From: an uncultured Lachnospiraceae bacterium | GTDB lineage: Bacteria; Bacillota; Clostridia; Lachnospirales; Lachnospiraceae | Assembly: GCA_947628955.1 (NCBI GenBank) | Contig: CANRBX010000005.1 | Span: 1 to 64,000, forward strand | DNA: 64,000 nucleotides | Reading direction: 5' to 3' | Shown: positions 1-8,135 of the stretch, in pieces | How positions within the stretch are numbered: position 1 is the stretch's first letter | Layout of the letters: every line of letters begins with the position of its first letter | Notes under the pieces: generated by a model | The model's database searches: none | Seen by the model: only the letters and a program-made list of their open reading frames with translations | Told to the model about the DNA's origin: nothing | Made by a program: the position numbers and the translations under genes

Positions 1-3
1 AGA

Positions 4-50
4 AAACCGATGGCTCCTGACTGAAATAAGTCTACTCCATCGGTTTCCTT
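4..50. terminator. Inverted repeat, possible bidirectional terminator of the upstream gene
   Basis: A perfect 10-bp inverted repeat (4-13 with 37-46) encloses a 23-nt loop. It is followed by a T-rich run on the + strand and by TTTT on the minus strand. It separates whatever lies upstream, possibly nrdD, from the nrdG promoter. The loop is long for an intrinsic terminator. Confidence 0.4.
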
Positions 51-143
51 TATTCAAGCTGGCCTCTGAACAGTAACAATATTATGGTAAATTCCCGGGC
101 GGAGCGGTCTGCAGACGGGAATATGCCTGAGAGCAGGTTCTGC

Positions 144-172
144 TTGACGATGCCTGCGATAGATGATAGTAT
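144..172 (+). promoter_or_regulatory. Sigma-A type promoter of nrdG
   Basis: TTGACG at 144-149 and TAGTAT at 167-172 are separated by 17 bp. The transcription start would be near 179, just upstream of the first NrdR-like box, so a repressor bound there would block transcription. Confidence 0.6.
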
Positions 173-181
173 AGGTGATGT

Positions 182-228
182 GCACAGCATATAGTGAAAA
201 ATAACGTGTCTGGCACAGGATATAGTAT
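182..228 (+). promoter_or_regulatory. Tandem NrdR-like boxes upstream of nrdG
   Basis: Two 16-bp sites, 182-197 and 213-228, each match about 12-13 of 16 positions of the known NrdR box consensus (ACACWATATATWGTGT). They start 31 bp apart, about three helical turns, which is the usual spacing of paired NrdR boxes. They lie between the promoter and nrdG, a target normally repressed by NrdR-(d)ATP. The match was made by eye. Confidence 0.6.
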
Positions 229-245
229 TTCGGAGGTGCTGAGGG

Positions 246-785
246 ATGCGCTATCACAATATCACAAAGGACGATATGCTCAACGGGGACGGACTTCGCG
301 TCGTGCTCTGGGTGGCAGGCTGCTCACACTACTGCGAGGGCTGCCAGAATCCGGTCACGTGGGATCCGAACGACGGCGAGCCTTTTACGGACGCTCAGAA
401 GCAGGAAATTTTCCGTGAGCTGGAGCAGTCCTATATTTCGGGGGTAACCTTCAGCGGGGGCGACCCGCTCTACAGCACGAATGAGCCGGTGATCCTGGAG
501 CTGGCGAAGGAGATCCGCGAAAAGTTCCCGGACAAGACGATCTGGCTGTATACCGGATACACGTGGGATTATGTGAAAACGCGCGAGATCGCACGCTATA
601 TTGACGTGCTGGTGGACGGAGAATACGTCAGGGCGCTGCGCGATACGCAGCTTCACTGGCGCGGAAGCTCCAACCAGTATGTGATCGACGTCCCGCAGTC
701 ACTCGAAAAGGGACAGATGGTGCTGCACTGCGACGACGGGGTCGTGGCGGTTCAGTACAACAGCTGCCCGTCATGCGGTTCCTGA
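246..785 (+). CDS. nrdG: Anaerobic ribonucleoside-triphosphate reductase activating protein
   Basis: A 179-aa radical-SAM enzyme that installs the glycyl radical on the class III ribonucleotide reductase NrdD, supplying dNTPs under anaerobiosis. The 4Fe-4S binding CX3CX2C motif is in GCSHYCEGCQNP near residue 26, and the SAM-binding FSGGDPL motif follows. A GGAGG-like site lies about 10 bp before the ATG. Length is slightly above the usual 155-175 aa because of a short C-terminal tail ending in CPSCG. The nrdD gene is not in the window and presumably lies upstream. The paired NrdR-like boxes suggest dNTP-responsive repression. Confidence 0.95.
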   Translation: MRYHNITKDDMLNGDGLRVVLWVAGCSHYCEGCQNPVTWDPNDGEPFTDAQKQEIFRELEQSYISGVTFSGGDPLYSTNEPVILELAKEIREKFPDKTIWLYTGYTWDYVKTREIARYIDVLVDGEYVRALRDTQLHWRGSSNQYVIDVPQSLEKGQMVLHCDDGVVAVQYNSCPSCGS

Positions 786-1005
786 AGTACTGTATCAGCG
801 GCGCCCGGCCGGGATCGGCTGAGGCAGGGTGCAGGCCCCAGGCAGAGGAAAAGCAGCCGGGCATGCAGCGTCCGGCATGACGCCGTTCTTCCAGAAAGAG
901 TACGCCGGTATTTGTTGTAGGGAAGCATACAGCAAACCGACGCCTACCTCTAAAATGGGGAAGATGGCCGCGAACGGACGCCTGCGGGAGCATAAAGGAG
1001 GAAAA

Positions 1006-1443
1006 ATGTCAGAAAAAATAAAGATCCAGTATCTCAATGACAGGATCAAACGTCTGGAATATATCGGGGGAAAGTCTGACTGGATCGATCTGCGCGCAGC
1101 GGAGGAGATCACGATGAAGAAGGGGGAGTTCCGGCTGATCCCGCTCGGGGTGGCCATGCAGCTCCCGGAGGGCTACGAGGCGCACGTCGTGCCGCGCAGC
1201 TCGGCGTACAAGAATTTCGGGATCATCCAGACCAACCATATGGGGGTCATAGACGAGTCATACGCCGGGCCGAACGACTGGTGGTATATGCCGGTGTATG
1301 CGCTGCGGGATACGGTCATTCACTTCAACGACCGCATCTGCCAGTTCCGCATCATGAAGCATCAGCCGGAGATCGTGTTCGAGGAATGCGGACGGCTCGA
1401 AGCGCCGGACCGCGGCGGGATCGGAAGCACCGGCACGAACTGA
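1006..1443 (+). CDS. dut: dUTP diphosphatase
   Basis: A 145-aa trimeric-type dUTPase that hydrolyses dUTP to dUMP and pyrophosphate, keeping uracil out of DNA and feeding dTMP synthesis. Family motifs are seen in order: [10 protein letters not shown] (motif 2), GVIDESYAG (motif 3, with the catalytic Asp) and the glycine-rich C-terminal RGGIGSTG (motif 5). The reading frame is open upstream to 829, but a perfect AAAGGAGG sits just before the ATG at 1006 and the extra 59 residues are low-complexity, so the shorter form is chosen. It follows nrdG after a 220-bp gap; both act in dNTP metabolism. Confidence 0.95.
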   Translation: MSEKIKIQYLNDRIKRLEYIGGKSDWIDLRAAEEITMKKGEFRLIPLGVAMQLPEGYEAHVVPRSSAYKNFGIIQTNHMGVIDESYAGPNDWWYMPVYALRDTVIHFNDRICQFRIMKHQPEIVFEECGRLEAPDRGGIGSTGTN

Positions 1444-1464
1444 CGGCACCGGTGCTTCGGACGG

Positions 1465-2400
1465 TCACTGCACATTCTCGATCACGGTTCCGGTCTTTCC
1501 GAGGTAGGCGTCCAGCGCCTTGTCGATCGAAGTGATGATGGCGGTCCGCCCTTCCTTCTGCATGACAAAATTTACGGAGGCCTCGACCTTCGGAAGCATC
1601 TTGTTCCTGCCGAACTCGTTGTTGGCAATGTGCCGCATTGCCTCGGCGGGGGTGATGTGCTGAAGCGGCGTGGGAGCCTCGGTTCTGTATCCGATACTGA
1701 CGAACTCTTCGTCCGTGAGGATCATCAGCATATCTGCATTCGTCAGGTCTGCCAGCCTTCCGCTGAGCAGATCTTTTTCAATGACGGCGCCGGCGCCCTT
1801 CAGGCTGCTGCCCTGTTTGAGGACGGGGATCCCGCCTCCGCCTCCGGCGATCACAATGTGGCCGGCCTGGGCCAGCGTGTTGATGGCGTCGATCTCCACG
1901 ATATCGAGCGGTTTGGGGGCGGCCACAATGCGCCGGAAGCCCTTCCCCGGCTCTTCGACCACATAATTTCCCTTTCTCTCTTCGGCGGCGGCTTCGTCTG
2001 CGTTCAGATAGCGGCCGATCACCTTGACCGGATGATAGAAGGTCTCGTCGTACGGGTCGACGGTCACCTGGGTGAGGACGGTGACCACCGTGCGGTAAAT
2101 GCCGCGCCGCAGAAGCTCGGAGCGGAGCGCATTCTGGATATCATAGCCGATATATCCCTGGCTCATCGCTGAACATACAGACATCGGGGCTCCATAGGTG
2201 TCGTGAAATTTTGCAAACTCATTCATTGCAGTGTGGATCATGCCGACCTGCGGGGCATTGCTGTGCGTGATGATCAGCTGTGCGCCGTTTTCAACCAGGT
2301 CCGCGAGAATTTTCGCAGTGGATCTGAGTGCGGTCTGCTGTTCCGGAAATGTGGTGCCAAGAGCCCTGTGCCCGAGCGCCGCGACAACTCTTTTTCTCAT
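1465..2400 (-). CDS. arcC: Carbamate kinase
   Basis: A 311-aa amino-acid-kinase-fold enzyme making ATP and carbamate from ADP and carbamoyl phosphate, the energy-yielding end step of arginine, agmatine or purine-ureide fermentation. Family features: ITHSNAPQVGMI, the AGGGGGIPV loop, and ALTNAD/LTDEE-like C-terminal motifs. The start at 2400 has AGAGGAG about 9 bp upstream; the frame extends further but without support. The N-terminal motif, normally GxNAL, reads GHRALG, with Arg where Asn is usual. It stands alone, with no ornithine carbamoyltransferase or deiminase next to it; a diaminopropionate ammonia-lyase lies 9 kb away. Confidence 0.9.
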   Translation of the reverse strand: MRKRVVAALGHRALGTTFPEQQTALRSTAKILADLVENGAQLIITHSNAPQVGMIHTAMNEFAKFHDTYGAPMSVCSAMSQGYIGYDIQNALRSELLRRGIYRTVVTVLTQVTVDPYDETFYHPVKVIGRYLNADEAAAEERKGNYVVEEPGKGFRRIVAAPKPLDIVEIDAINTLAQAGHIVIAGGGGGIPVLKQGSSLKGAGAVIEKDLLSGRLADLTNADMLMILTDEEFVSIGYRTEAPTPLQHITPAEAMRHIANNEFGRNKMLPKVEASVNFVMQKEGRTAIITSIDKALDAYLGKTGTVIENVQ

Positions 2401-2537
2401 CTTGAAATCTCCTCTTGTTTTTACAGGATCACAGCCGCGCGGATATGCAGGAAAAGCGCGGCGGGCGTAGCCTGCATGTATGAACTGATTATAGTATCCT
2501 TCGGCGGAAAAAGCAATTTTTTTATGCTCTGATTTGG

Positions 2538-2566
2538 GTATATTCAAAGGGGCTGTCCCATATATT
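2538..2566 (+). promoter_or_regulatory. Sigma-E-like promoter of the spoIIIA operon
   Basis: GTATATT at 2538-2544 and CATATATT at 2559-2566 are 14 bp apart. This fits the B. subtilis sigma-E pattern (ATATT-type -35, CATACAnT -10) with one mismatch in the -10. The Bacillus spoIIIA operon is known to be transcribed by mother-cell sigma-E. Confidence 0.65.
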
Positions 2567-2654
2567 GGAAGTAGGCCGGCGCGGCGCGTGCTTCCGGGTG
2601 CGGGCATGATCACGGAATGCTTTTTTCCGGCCCGCCGGCAGAGGGTGGTGGAAC

Positions 2655-3626
2655 ATGTGCAGAGAGGATATTTACGGACTGTTTGCGGGAAGGCTGCGGA
2701 ATCTGCTGCGGGAGGCCATACCGGATCCGGAGGCCCTGCAGGAGGTGCGCCTGCGCGCGGAGCGGCCGCTTCTGGTCCTGTACGACGGAGAGGAATACGG
2801 CGTCAGCGGGGAAGGACGGCTCATCCGGAGTGCGCGGGAGGGCTGCAGGGTCACGGCGGATGAACTGCGCGAAGCGCTGGAATATCTCTGCGGGTATTCC
2901 CTGTACGCGTTTGACGAAGAACTGAAGCAGGGCTTTCTGACCGTGCCGGGCGGCCACCGCGTCGGGGTTTCCGGGAAGATCGTGATGGAGAACGGGAGAG
3001 TGCAGTGCGTCCGCCACATTTCCTGTCTGAACATCCGCCTGTCGCACCAGATCTGCGGCTGCGCCGATGCAGCGCTTCCCTACCTGATATCGGATGGCGA
3101 GGTCTGCCATACCCTGATCGTCTCTCCGCCGCGCTGCGGGAAGACGACGCTGCTGCGGGATCTGATCCGCCAGATCTCGGACGGGACCGCCTGCCTGGCG
3201 GGGAGGACGGTCGGCGTTGTAGACGAGCGCGCGGAGCTGGCGGGAGCGTATCTCGGGATCCCGCAGAACGACCTCGGGATGCGCACGGATGTGCTCGAGG
3301 GCTGCCCGAAGGCGGCGGGGATGATGATGCTTCTGCGCTCCATGTCGCCGCAGGTGATCGCGGTGGATGAGATCGGGAGCGAGGAGGACGGGTATGCCCT
3401 GGAAAATGTGTTCCGCTGCGGCTGCCGCCTGATCGCCACCGTGCACGGGACTTCGCTTGAGGACATTCACAGGAAGCCTCTGCTGCACAGGCTGGCAGAG
3501 GGAAACCTGTTTGAGCGCTACATCATACTGGGCGGGGATCCGCCCGGGAGAATCCGGGAGATCTGTGACAGCGACGGCGCATGCCTGTTTGCCGGGCAGA
3601 GAAAGGAATCTGTCCCATGTGGGTAA
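2655..3626 (+). CDS. spoIIIAA: Stage III sporulation protein AA, secretion-type ATPase
   Basis: A 323-aa ATPase related to type II/IV secretion motors. In Bacillus it powers the SpoIIIA-SpoIIQ channel that links mother cell and forespore and is needed for late forespore gene expression. The Walker A motif SPPRCGKTT is at residues 157-165, followed by a Walker B-like VIAVDEIG and the ATVHG histidine motif typical of this ATPase class. It is the first gene of the eight-gene operon and follows the sigma-E-like promoter. The start has a GGGTGG-type site 5-8 bp upstream. It overlaps the next gene by 10 bp. Confidence 0.95.
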   Translation: MCREDIYGLFAGRLRNLLREAIPDPEALQEVRLRAERPLLVLYDGEEYGVSGEGRLIRSAREGCRVTADELREALEYLCGYSLYAFDEELKQGFLTVPGGHRVGVSGKIVMENGRVQCVRHISCLNIRLSHQICGCADAALPYLISDGEVCHTLIVSPPRCGKTTLLRDLIRQISDGTACLAGRTVGVVDERAELAGAYLGIPQNDLGMRTDVLEGCPKAAGMMMLLRSMSPQVIAVDEIGSEEDGYALENVFRCGCRLIATVHGTSLEDIHRKPLLHRLAEGNLFERYIILGGDPPGRIREICDSDGACLFAGQRKESVPCG

Positions 3627-4144
3627 TGATCAGGCTGGCTGGTGCATGCTGTATCATGAGCGGCTGCATGCTCGCAGGCCTTCGCCTGGAGCGGAATATG
3701 AAGAGGCGCTGGCTGCTCCTGCAGGAGATGTGCGAGACGCTCGCGTTTCTGGAAAAGGAGATGACCTACCGCCGTTCACCGGTTCAGGAGGCGTTCCGGT
3801 GCGCGGCTGAGAAATGCACGACAGAGCTTTCCCGGGCACTGGATCTTGCGGCGGACCAGATTGAGGGCAGGGGAGGGCAGGCCTTTCCCGCGATCTGGGA
3901 GGACGCCCTGAGGCGCTGTCTGCCGCGCGGACTGCTTACGGAGGAAGAGTTTCGCGCACTCTGCGGGACGGCGCCTGCACTGTCCAACACGGATATTGTC
4001 ATGCAGAGAACCCTGCTCGAAAGGTATGCGGACCGCTTCCGCGAGATGAGCAGGAGGGAGGCCGCAGTCTGCCAGGAGAAGGGAAGCCTGTACCGGAAGC
4101 TCGCCGCGGCCGCGGGACTGTTTCTGATCCTGATCCTGCTCTGA
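3617..4144 (+). CDS. spoIIIAB: Stage III sporulation protein AB
   Basis: A 175-aa membrane protein of the SpoIIIA channel complex. It has an N-terminal transmembrane segment (residues 4-20), a helical cytoplasmic region resembling GspF/T2SS inner-membrane components, and a C-terminal hydrophobic helix (AAAAGLFLILILL). The ATG at 3617 has AAAGGA about 10 bp upstream and overlaps the end of spoIIIAA; an in-frame ATG at 3626, overlapping the spoIIIAA stop, is an alternative that better matches the Bacillus N-terminus. A 160-bp gap separates it from spoIIIAC. Confidence 0.9.
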   Translation: MWVMIRLAGACCIMSGCMLAGLRLERNMKRRWLLLQEMCETLAFLEKEMTYRRSPVQEAFRCAAEKCTTELSRALDLAADQIEGRGGQAFPAIWEDALRRCLPRGLLTEEEFRALCGTAPALSNTDIVMQRTLLERYADRFREMSRREAAVCQEKGSLYRKLAAAAGLFLILILL

Positions 4145-4251
4145 AACCCGGAAACTCTGCATATCCGGCGGAGGGCGCTTTGAAGCTGCGAGGAGCGCGC
4201 GGAGGGCGGCCTTCTGCCCGCCGGATGAACCGCCGGCCTGTCCCCGGACCG

Positions 4252-4269
4252 CCTGTGCGCCCGCACAGG
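4252..4269 (+). other. GC-rich hairpin in the spoIIIAB-spoIIIAC gap
   Basis: The 160-bp gap 4145-4304 is the only sizeable gap inside the operon. It is very GC-rich and holds several inverted repeats, the clearest being an 8-bp perfect stem 4252-4259/4262-4269. No T-run follows, so it is not an obvious terminator. It could affect mRNA processing or stability. Confidence 0.4.
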
Positions 4270-4304
4270 GGGCCTCCCGGGGCAGACGGAAGAAAGGAAC
4301 GGCC

Positions 4305-4499
4305 ATGAGTATAAATCTGATATTCAAAATAGCGGCTGTCGGAATACTGGTCTCTGTTTTGAGTCAGGTTCTGAAGCAGAGCGGAAGGGAAGAGCACGCG
4401 TTTCTGACCGGGATGGCGGGGCTCGTGCTTGTGCTGTTCTGGCTGATCCCGTATATCAGCCAGCTCTTTGAAACGATCAAGTCGCTGTTTGCGCTGTGA
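4305..4499 (+). CDS. spoIIIAC: Stage III sporulation protein AC
   Basis: A 64-aa protein with two transmembrane helices (about residues 5-20 and 33-52), the size and topology of SpoIIIAC. It is a small membrane subunit of the mother cell-forespore channel. The start is preceded by AGAAAGGAA at good spacing. It is followed after 9 bp by spoIIIAD, which is homologous in its C-terminal half, as in Bacillus. Confidence 0.93.
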   Translation: MSINLIFKIAAVGILVSVLSQVLKQSGREEHAFLTGMAGLVLVLFWLIPYISQLFETIKSLFAL

Positions 4500-4508
4500 G
4501 GAACGCAC

Positions 4509-4892
4509 ATGAATATGATCAAAATAACCTGCCTCGGGCTTTCCGGCGTCATGCTCGGACTGTTTCTGAGGCAGATCAGGCCGCCGTTTGCGGAGATGAT
4601 CAGTCTGGCCACGTGCCTGCTGATTATTTTTTACAGCATGACCAGGCTTTCTTCGGTGTTCGGGCTGATCAATACGATCGGCGGGTATTTCTTGGAGCAG
4701 AAGGACTATTTCCGGATCCTCCTGAAGATCATCGGCATAACGTATCTGGCGGATTTTGCCTCGAATATCTGCAGGGACGCGGGATACAGCGCGATCGCGG
4801 GGCAGATAGAGATTTTCGGGAAAATATCGATCCTGGCGATCAGCTCTCCGATCATCCTTGCATTGCTTGAGACGATCTATGGATTCCTGTAG
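4509..4892 (+). CDS. spoIIIAD: Stage III sporulation protein AD
   Basis: A 127-aa polytopic membrane protein with about four hydrophobic helices. It belongs to the SpoIIIAC/AD family and is part of the inner-membrane platform of the SpoIIIA channel. The internal stretch FRILLKIIGITYLADF is characteristic. A ribosome binding site GAGGAACGCAC lies just upstream, overlapping the end of spoIIIAC. Confidence 0.93.
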   Translation: MNMIKITCLGLSGVMLGLFLRQIRPPFAEMISLATCLLIIFYSMTRLSSVFGLINTIGGYFLEQKDYFRILLKIIGITYLADFASNICRDAGYSAIAGQIEIFGKISILAISSPIILALLETIYGFL

Positions 4893-4955
4893 GACGCAGG
4901 TCCGCAGCTGTGGGCGGCGGCTGTTCCGGCCGCCGTGATGGGGAGAGCAGAGCGT

Positions 4956-6119
4956 ATGAGAAACCTGTTTTTGGCGTCAGTTTGTGTGATCCTTTTTGTC
5001 TGGGCGGCGGCCTGCCCCGGCCTGGCAGCAGAGTCCGGTGAGACGCAAGGGGATCCGGTCTCGGAGATCACGGAGGACCTGGAGTCTCTGCTCGATCTGG
5101 ATGAGCTCCAGACCGGATTTCAGGAGATCGCCGGGGAGAGCGGCTTTTCCGTCCGGGAGACGGTGACGGGACTGCTGCGCGGGGAGCTTCCGTTTGAACC
5201 GCGGGAGCTGCCGGGTAAGCTGTCGGAGCTGTTTTTCGGGCAGCTGCGCAGGCAGAGGCAGATGGCCCTGCAGATTCTGGTGATCGTCATGGCGTCGGCG
5301 CTTTTTTCAAATTTTGTCAGGATATTTGACAGCGACCAGATCGCGGACATCAGCTTTTTTATGATGTACCTGCTGATCTCCACGCTCCTGATGAGATCCT
5401 TTCTGGATATGAACCGGAGCGTCGTGCAGACCTGCGGCGCCATAAACCGCTTCATGCAGATCCTGCTCCCATCCTACCTGGTGACGATCGTGCTGAGCTC
5501 CGGGAGCGTCACGGCGGTCGGATTTTATGAGATAACCATTCTGGGGATGCAGCTTCTGCAGACGCTGATCGTCCGCGCGCTCCTGCCTGCGATCAATTTT
5601 TATCTGGTGCTTCTTCTGCTGAACCAGATGTCGGGAGAGGACTGCTTCAGCAGATTTGCCGAGTTCGCGGAAACCCTGATCAGCTGGGTGACAAAAAGCA
5701 TTTTCGGGATCGTCGCGGGCCTCCAGGCGGTGCAGCTGCTGGTCGCGCCGGCCGTGGATTCTCTGAAAAATTCCGCCTTCCGGAGGCTTGCCGGGGCGAT
5801 CCCGGGGATAGGAAACGTGCTCGACTCCGCGGCCGAGACGGTGGCGGGCTCTGCGGTGGTGATCAAAAATGCGGTCGGCATCGCGGGGATGCTGGCCCTC
5901 CTGGCCCTCTGCGCGGTTCCCGTTATGAAGCTGCTTGCCTGTATTCTGATCTTCCGCCTGCTCTGCGCCCTGATCCAGCCGTTCAGTGAAAAGCGGATGG
6001 TAGAGGGGATCGCCAGTATTTCGCGGGGCGCCGTGCTGCTTCTGCGCATTCTCGCCGCGGGGATGTCGGTCTTTATTGTTTCGCTTGCCATGATCACGGC
6101 GGCTGTACACGGGGGATGA
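4956..6119 (+). CDS. spoIIIAE: Stage III sporulation protein AE
   Basis: A 387-aa polytopic membrane protein with an N-terminal signal peptide (cleavage plausible after PGLAAE). A roughly 100-residue extracytoplasmic domain follows, then about seven to eight membrane helices from residue 110 onward. In Bacillus it is an export-type component of the SpoIIIA complex. GTG 4935 and ATG 4938 are in frame upstream, but ATG 4956 has GGGGAGAG at the best distance and gives a clean signal peptide. Its stop overlaps a possible start of spoIIIAF (ATGA at 6116). Confidence 0.92.
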   Translation: MRNLFLASVCVILFVWAAACPGLAAESGETQGDPVSEITEDLESLLDLDELQTGFQEIAGESGFSVRETVTGLLRGELPFEPRELPGKLSELFFGQLRRQRQMALQILVIVMASALFSNFVRIFDSDQIADISFFMMYLLISTLLMRSFLDMNRSVVQTCGAINRFMQILLPSYLVTIVLSSGSVTAVGFYEITILGMQLLQTLIVRALLPAINFYLVLLLLNQMSGEDCFSRFAEFAETLISWVTKSIFGIVAGLQAVQLLVAPAVDSLKNSAFRRLAGAIPGIGNVLDSAAETVAGSAVVIKNAVGIAGMLALLALCAVPVMKLLACILIFRLLCALIQPFSEKRMVEGIASISRGAVLLLRILAAGMSVFIVSLAMITAAVHGG

Positions 6120-6133
6120 GGGGGACGGACGGA

Positions 6134-6634
6134 ATGACGCAATGGCTGAAGACACTGACAAGCTGCCTGTGCATCCTGACGGTTCTGGTGCATCTGGTGC
6201 CGAAGGGAAAGTTCAGCAGGTATGTCAGGTTCTACGGAAGCCTGCTGTTCCTCCTGGCGGCGGCCGGGCCGCTTTGGAGGATCCTGGCGGGGGAGGGGGA
6301 GCTGGAGCGGCTGCTGCAGCTGGAATTTCTGAGGGAAGACCATTACGATCTGGAGACATCCATGTCCGGGATGGCAGACCTGAAGAATGAGCAGATCATG
6401 GCGGCCTACCAGAAGGAGCTCACCCGGCAGATCCGGGAGACCGCAGCGGCGTACAATGTCACGGCGCTCGGGATCCGGCTCAGCTTTGATGCGGAGGAGG
6501 AATACCGCCTGACCGGGATTACGTTCGGCGTACAGCCGGAGACACGGGAGGAAAATGCTGCCGGCCTGGATTCGCTGCGGCGGGAGCTGACGGAGGTTTT
6601 TGCGCTGGATCCGGATCAGATCCGTGTCAGGTAA
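6134..6634 (+). CDS. spoIIIAF: Stage III sporulation protein AF
   Basis: A 166-aa protein with two N-terminal membrane helices (about residues 7-20 and 30-50) and a soluble C-terminal domain with a ring-building-motif-like fold in the Bacillus homologue. The last residues (REELTEVFALDPDQIRVR type) match the family end. ATG 6134 is preferred because GAGGGGGACGG lies upstream; ATG 6116, overlapping the spoIIIAE stop, would add six residues. Confidence 0.85.
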   Translation: MTQWLKTLTSCLCILTVLVHLVPKGKFSRYVRFYGSLLFLLAAAGPLWRILAGEGELERLLQLEFLREDHYDLETSMSGMADLKNEQIMAAYQKELTRQIRETAAAYNVTALGIRLSFDAEEEYRLTGITFGVQPETREENAAGLDSLRRELTEVFALDPDQIRVR

Positions 6635-6648
6635 CGGGAGATGATGGG

Positions 6649-7245
6649 ATGGATAAGTGGTTCAGAAAAATAAAGGAGGCCGGGAGAGAGCAGATCCTGA
6701 TCCTGCTGCTTTGCGGGGTCCTGCTCCTTGTGATCGCGATCCCGTCCGGGGACGGCCGCAGCGGTGCTTCCGAAAAGACGCAGACGGCGCAGGAGACCCC
6801 TGCGCGGGCGGCAGAGGCAGATGGCAGCCCGGACGCAGAAGAGGGCGGGCTCTCAGAGGCGCAGCGCCTGGAATCCCATTTGAAGGAGCTGCTGTGCCAG
6901 GTGGAGGGGATCGGCAGAGTGGATGTGATGCTGACCCTCAGATCAGACGGGCGGAAGATCCTGGAGAAGGACATTGAGGAATCCCGCGGAAAGGAGGAAG
7001 ACCAGGGCGAAGGAACTGCAGCGGCCTCGGAACAGGTCAGCAGCAGTGAAAATACGGTATTTCAGAGGGATGCGCAGGGAAACGAGCTTCCCTATGTCAC
7101 GGAAGAGCTGGAACCTGAGGTGGCCGGAGTGCTCGTGATCGCGCAGGGGGCGGGAAATGCTTCCGTCGTCAGGGAGATTACAGATGCGGTGATGGCATTA
7201 TTCGGGGTAGAGGCGCATAAAATCAAAGTAATGAAGATGAAATGA
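6649..7245 (+). CDS. spoIIIAG: Stage III sporulation protein AG
   Basis: A 198-aa bitopic protein with a short cytoplasmic N-terminus and one transmembrane helix (residues 16-32). A disordered Ala/Glu-rich linker follows (about 35-75), then a ring-building-motif domain (about 80-198). In Bacillus SpoIIIAG forms a large ring in the intermembrane space. The conserved end (VTDAVMALFGVEAHKIKVMKM) is seen. AGATGATGGG precedes the ATG. Confidence 0.92.
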   Translation: MDKWFRKIKEAGREQILILLLCGVLLLVIAIPSGDGRSGASEKTQTAQETPARAAEADGSPDAEEGGLSEAQRLESHLKELLCQVEGIGRVDVMLTLRSDGRKILEKDIEESRGKEEDQGEGTAAASEQVSSSENTVFQRDAQGNELPYVTEELEPEVAGVLVIAQGAGNASVVREITDAVMALFGVEAHKIKVMKMK

Positions 7246-7255
7246 GGAGGACAAA

Positions 7256-7921
7256 GTGAAACGTATCTTTAAGAAAAACCAGATCATCATCACGGCGCTG
7301 GCGATCATGATCGCGATCGCAGGGTATTTGAATTACTCAGGGACGATCCTGAAGGATAAGGTGGACACGGTGAGCTCCGGGGACAATACCGTTCTCGTGA
7401 CCGACGGAAGTGCCTACGACAATACATACACAGATACTTACTCGGACATCGTGAGCCTGGATTCAGATGTTGCGGACCAGACGGCGTCTAATGAGACAGA
7501 GGCCCCCGCGGCCGTAGGTGAGGCCGTGCTGGCCAGCACGACGGTCAGCGAGAATGTGCTGGCACAGGCGAAGCTGAACCGTGAGCAGGTGCGCGCAAAG
7601 AGCAGGGAGACACTTCTCGAGGTCATCAATAATTCAAATATTGATGAAGAGCAGAAGCAGAGTGCGATCACGGTGATGACCGATATGGCACAGATCGCGG
7701 AACAGGAGGCAGCCGCGGAGCTTCTTCTGGAGGCGAAGGGGTTTGAAGGCTGCGTGGTCAGCGTCACGGACGGCAGTGCGGACGTCGTCGTAAGCGAGGC
7801 CGAGCTCAGCGATGCGCAGAGGGCGCAGATCGAAGATATCGTAAAAAGAAAGACGGATATCGCGGGAGAAAACATCGTGATCACGCTGGGGACGGCGGAA
7901 GATGCGGCGCCGTCAGAATGA
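7256..7921 (+). CDS. spoIIIAH: Stage III sporulation protein AH
   Basis: A 221-aa bitopic protein with one N-terminal membrane helix (residues 9-28), a long Ser/Thr/Asp-rich linker, and a C-terminal YscJ/FliF-like ring-building domain. In Bacillus it pairs with forespore SpoIIQ across the intermembrane space. No spoIIQ is visible here; many Clostridia lack a canonical one. It starts at GTG 7256 with a perfect AGGAGG (7244-7250) upstream. It is the last operon gene and is followed by a clear terminator. Confidence 0.93.
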   Translation: MKRIFKKNQIIITALAIMIAIAGYLNYSGTILKDKVDTVSSGDNTVLVTDGSAYDNTYTDTYSDIVSLDSDVADQTASNETEAPAAVGEAVLASTTVSENVLAQAKLNREQVRAKSRETLLEVINNSNIDEEQKQSAITVMTDMAQIAEQEAAAELLLEAKGFEGCVVSVTDGSADVVVSEAELSDAQRAQIEDIVKRKTDIAGENIVITLGTAEDAAPSE

Positions 7922-7938
7922 TGCAAAACCAAGGATCT

Positions 7939-7968
7939 TGGCATGGGAGAAAGGCCCATGCCATTTTT
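7939..7968 (+). terminator. Intrinsic terminator of the spoIIIA operon
   Basis: A perfect 9-bp stem (7939-7947 with 7955-7963), a 7-nt loop and then TTTTT. It begins 18 bp after the spoIIIAH stop. Confidence 0.9.
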
Positions 7969-7978
7969 GCGCGCGGAG

Positions 7979-8007
7979 TTTACTTTGCGGCGGAATTCCT
8001 GTATAAT
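7979..8007 (+). promoter_or_regulatory. Sigma-A type promoter upstream of the dipeptidase
   Basis: TTTACT at 7979-7984 and a perfect TATAAT at 8002-8007 are 17 bp apart. It lies directly after the spoIIIA terminator and about 130 bp before the dipeptidase start, leaving a sizeable 5' leader in which I see no recognised riboswitch. Confidence 0.65.
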
Positions 8008-8135
8008 ACGATTCAGCTTAAGGAAACGTCCTGCCATGAGGAAGAAGCGGCGCGCATCCCCGGGACAACGTCATTCAGTTTAACGATTCCGGACGCCGTA
8101 TGGCGGGACTGCAAAAACTGTGGGGAGGAAAGATC

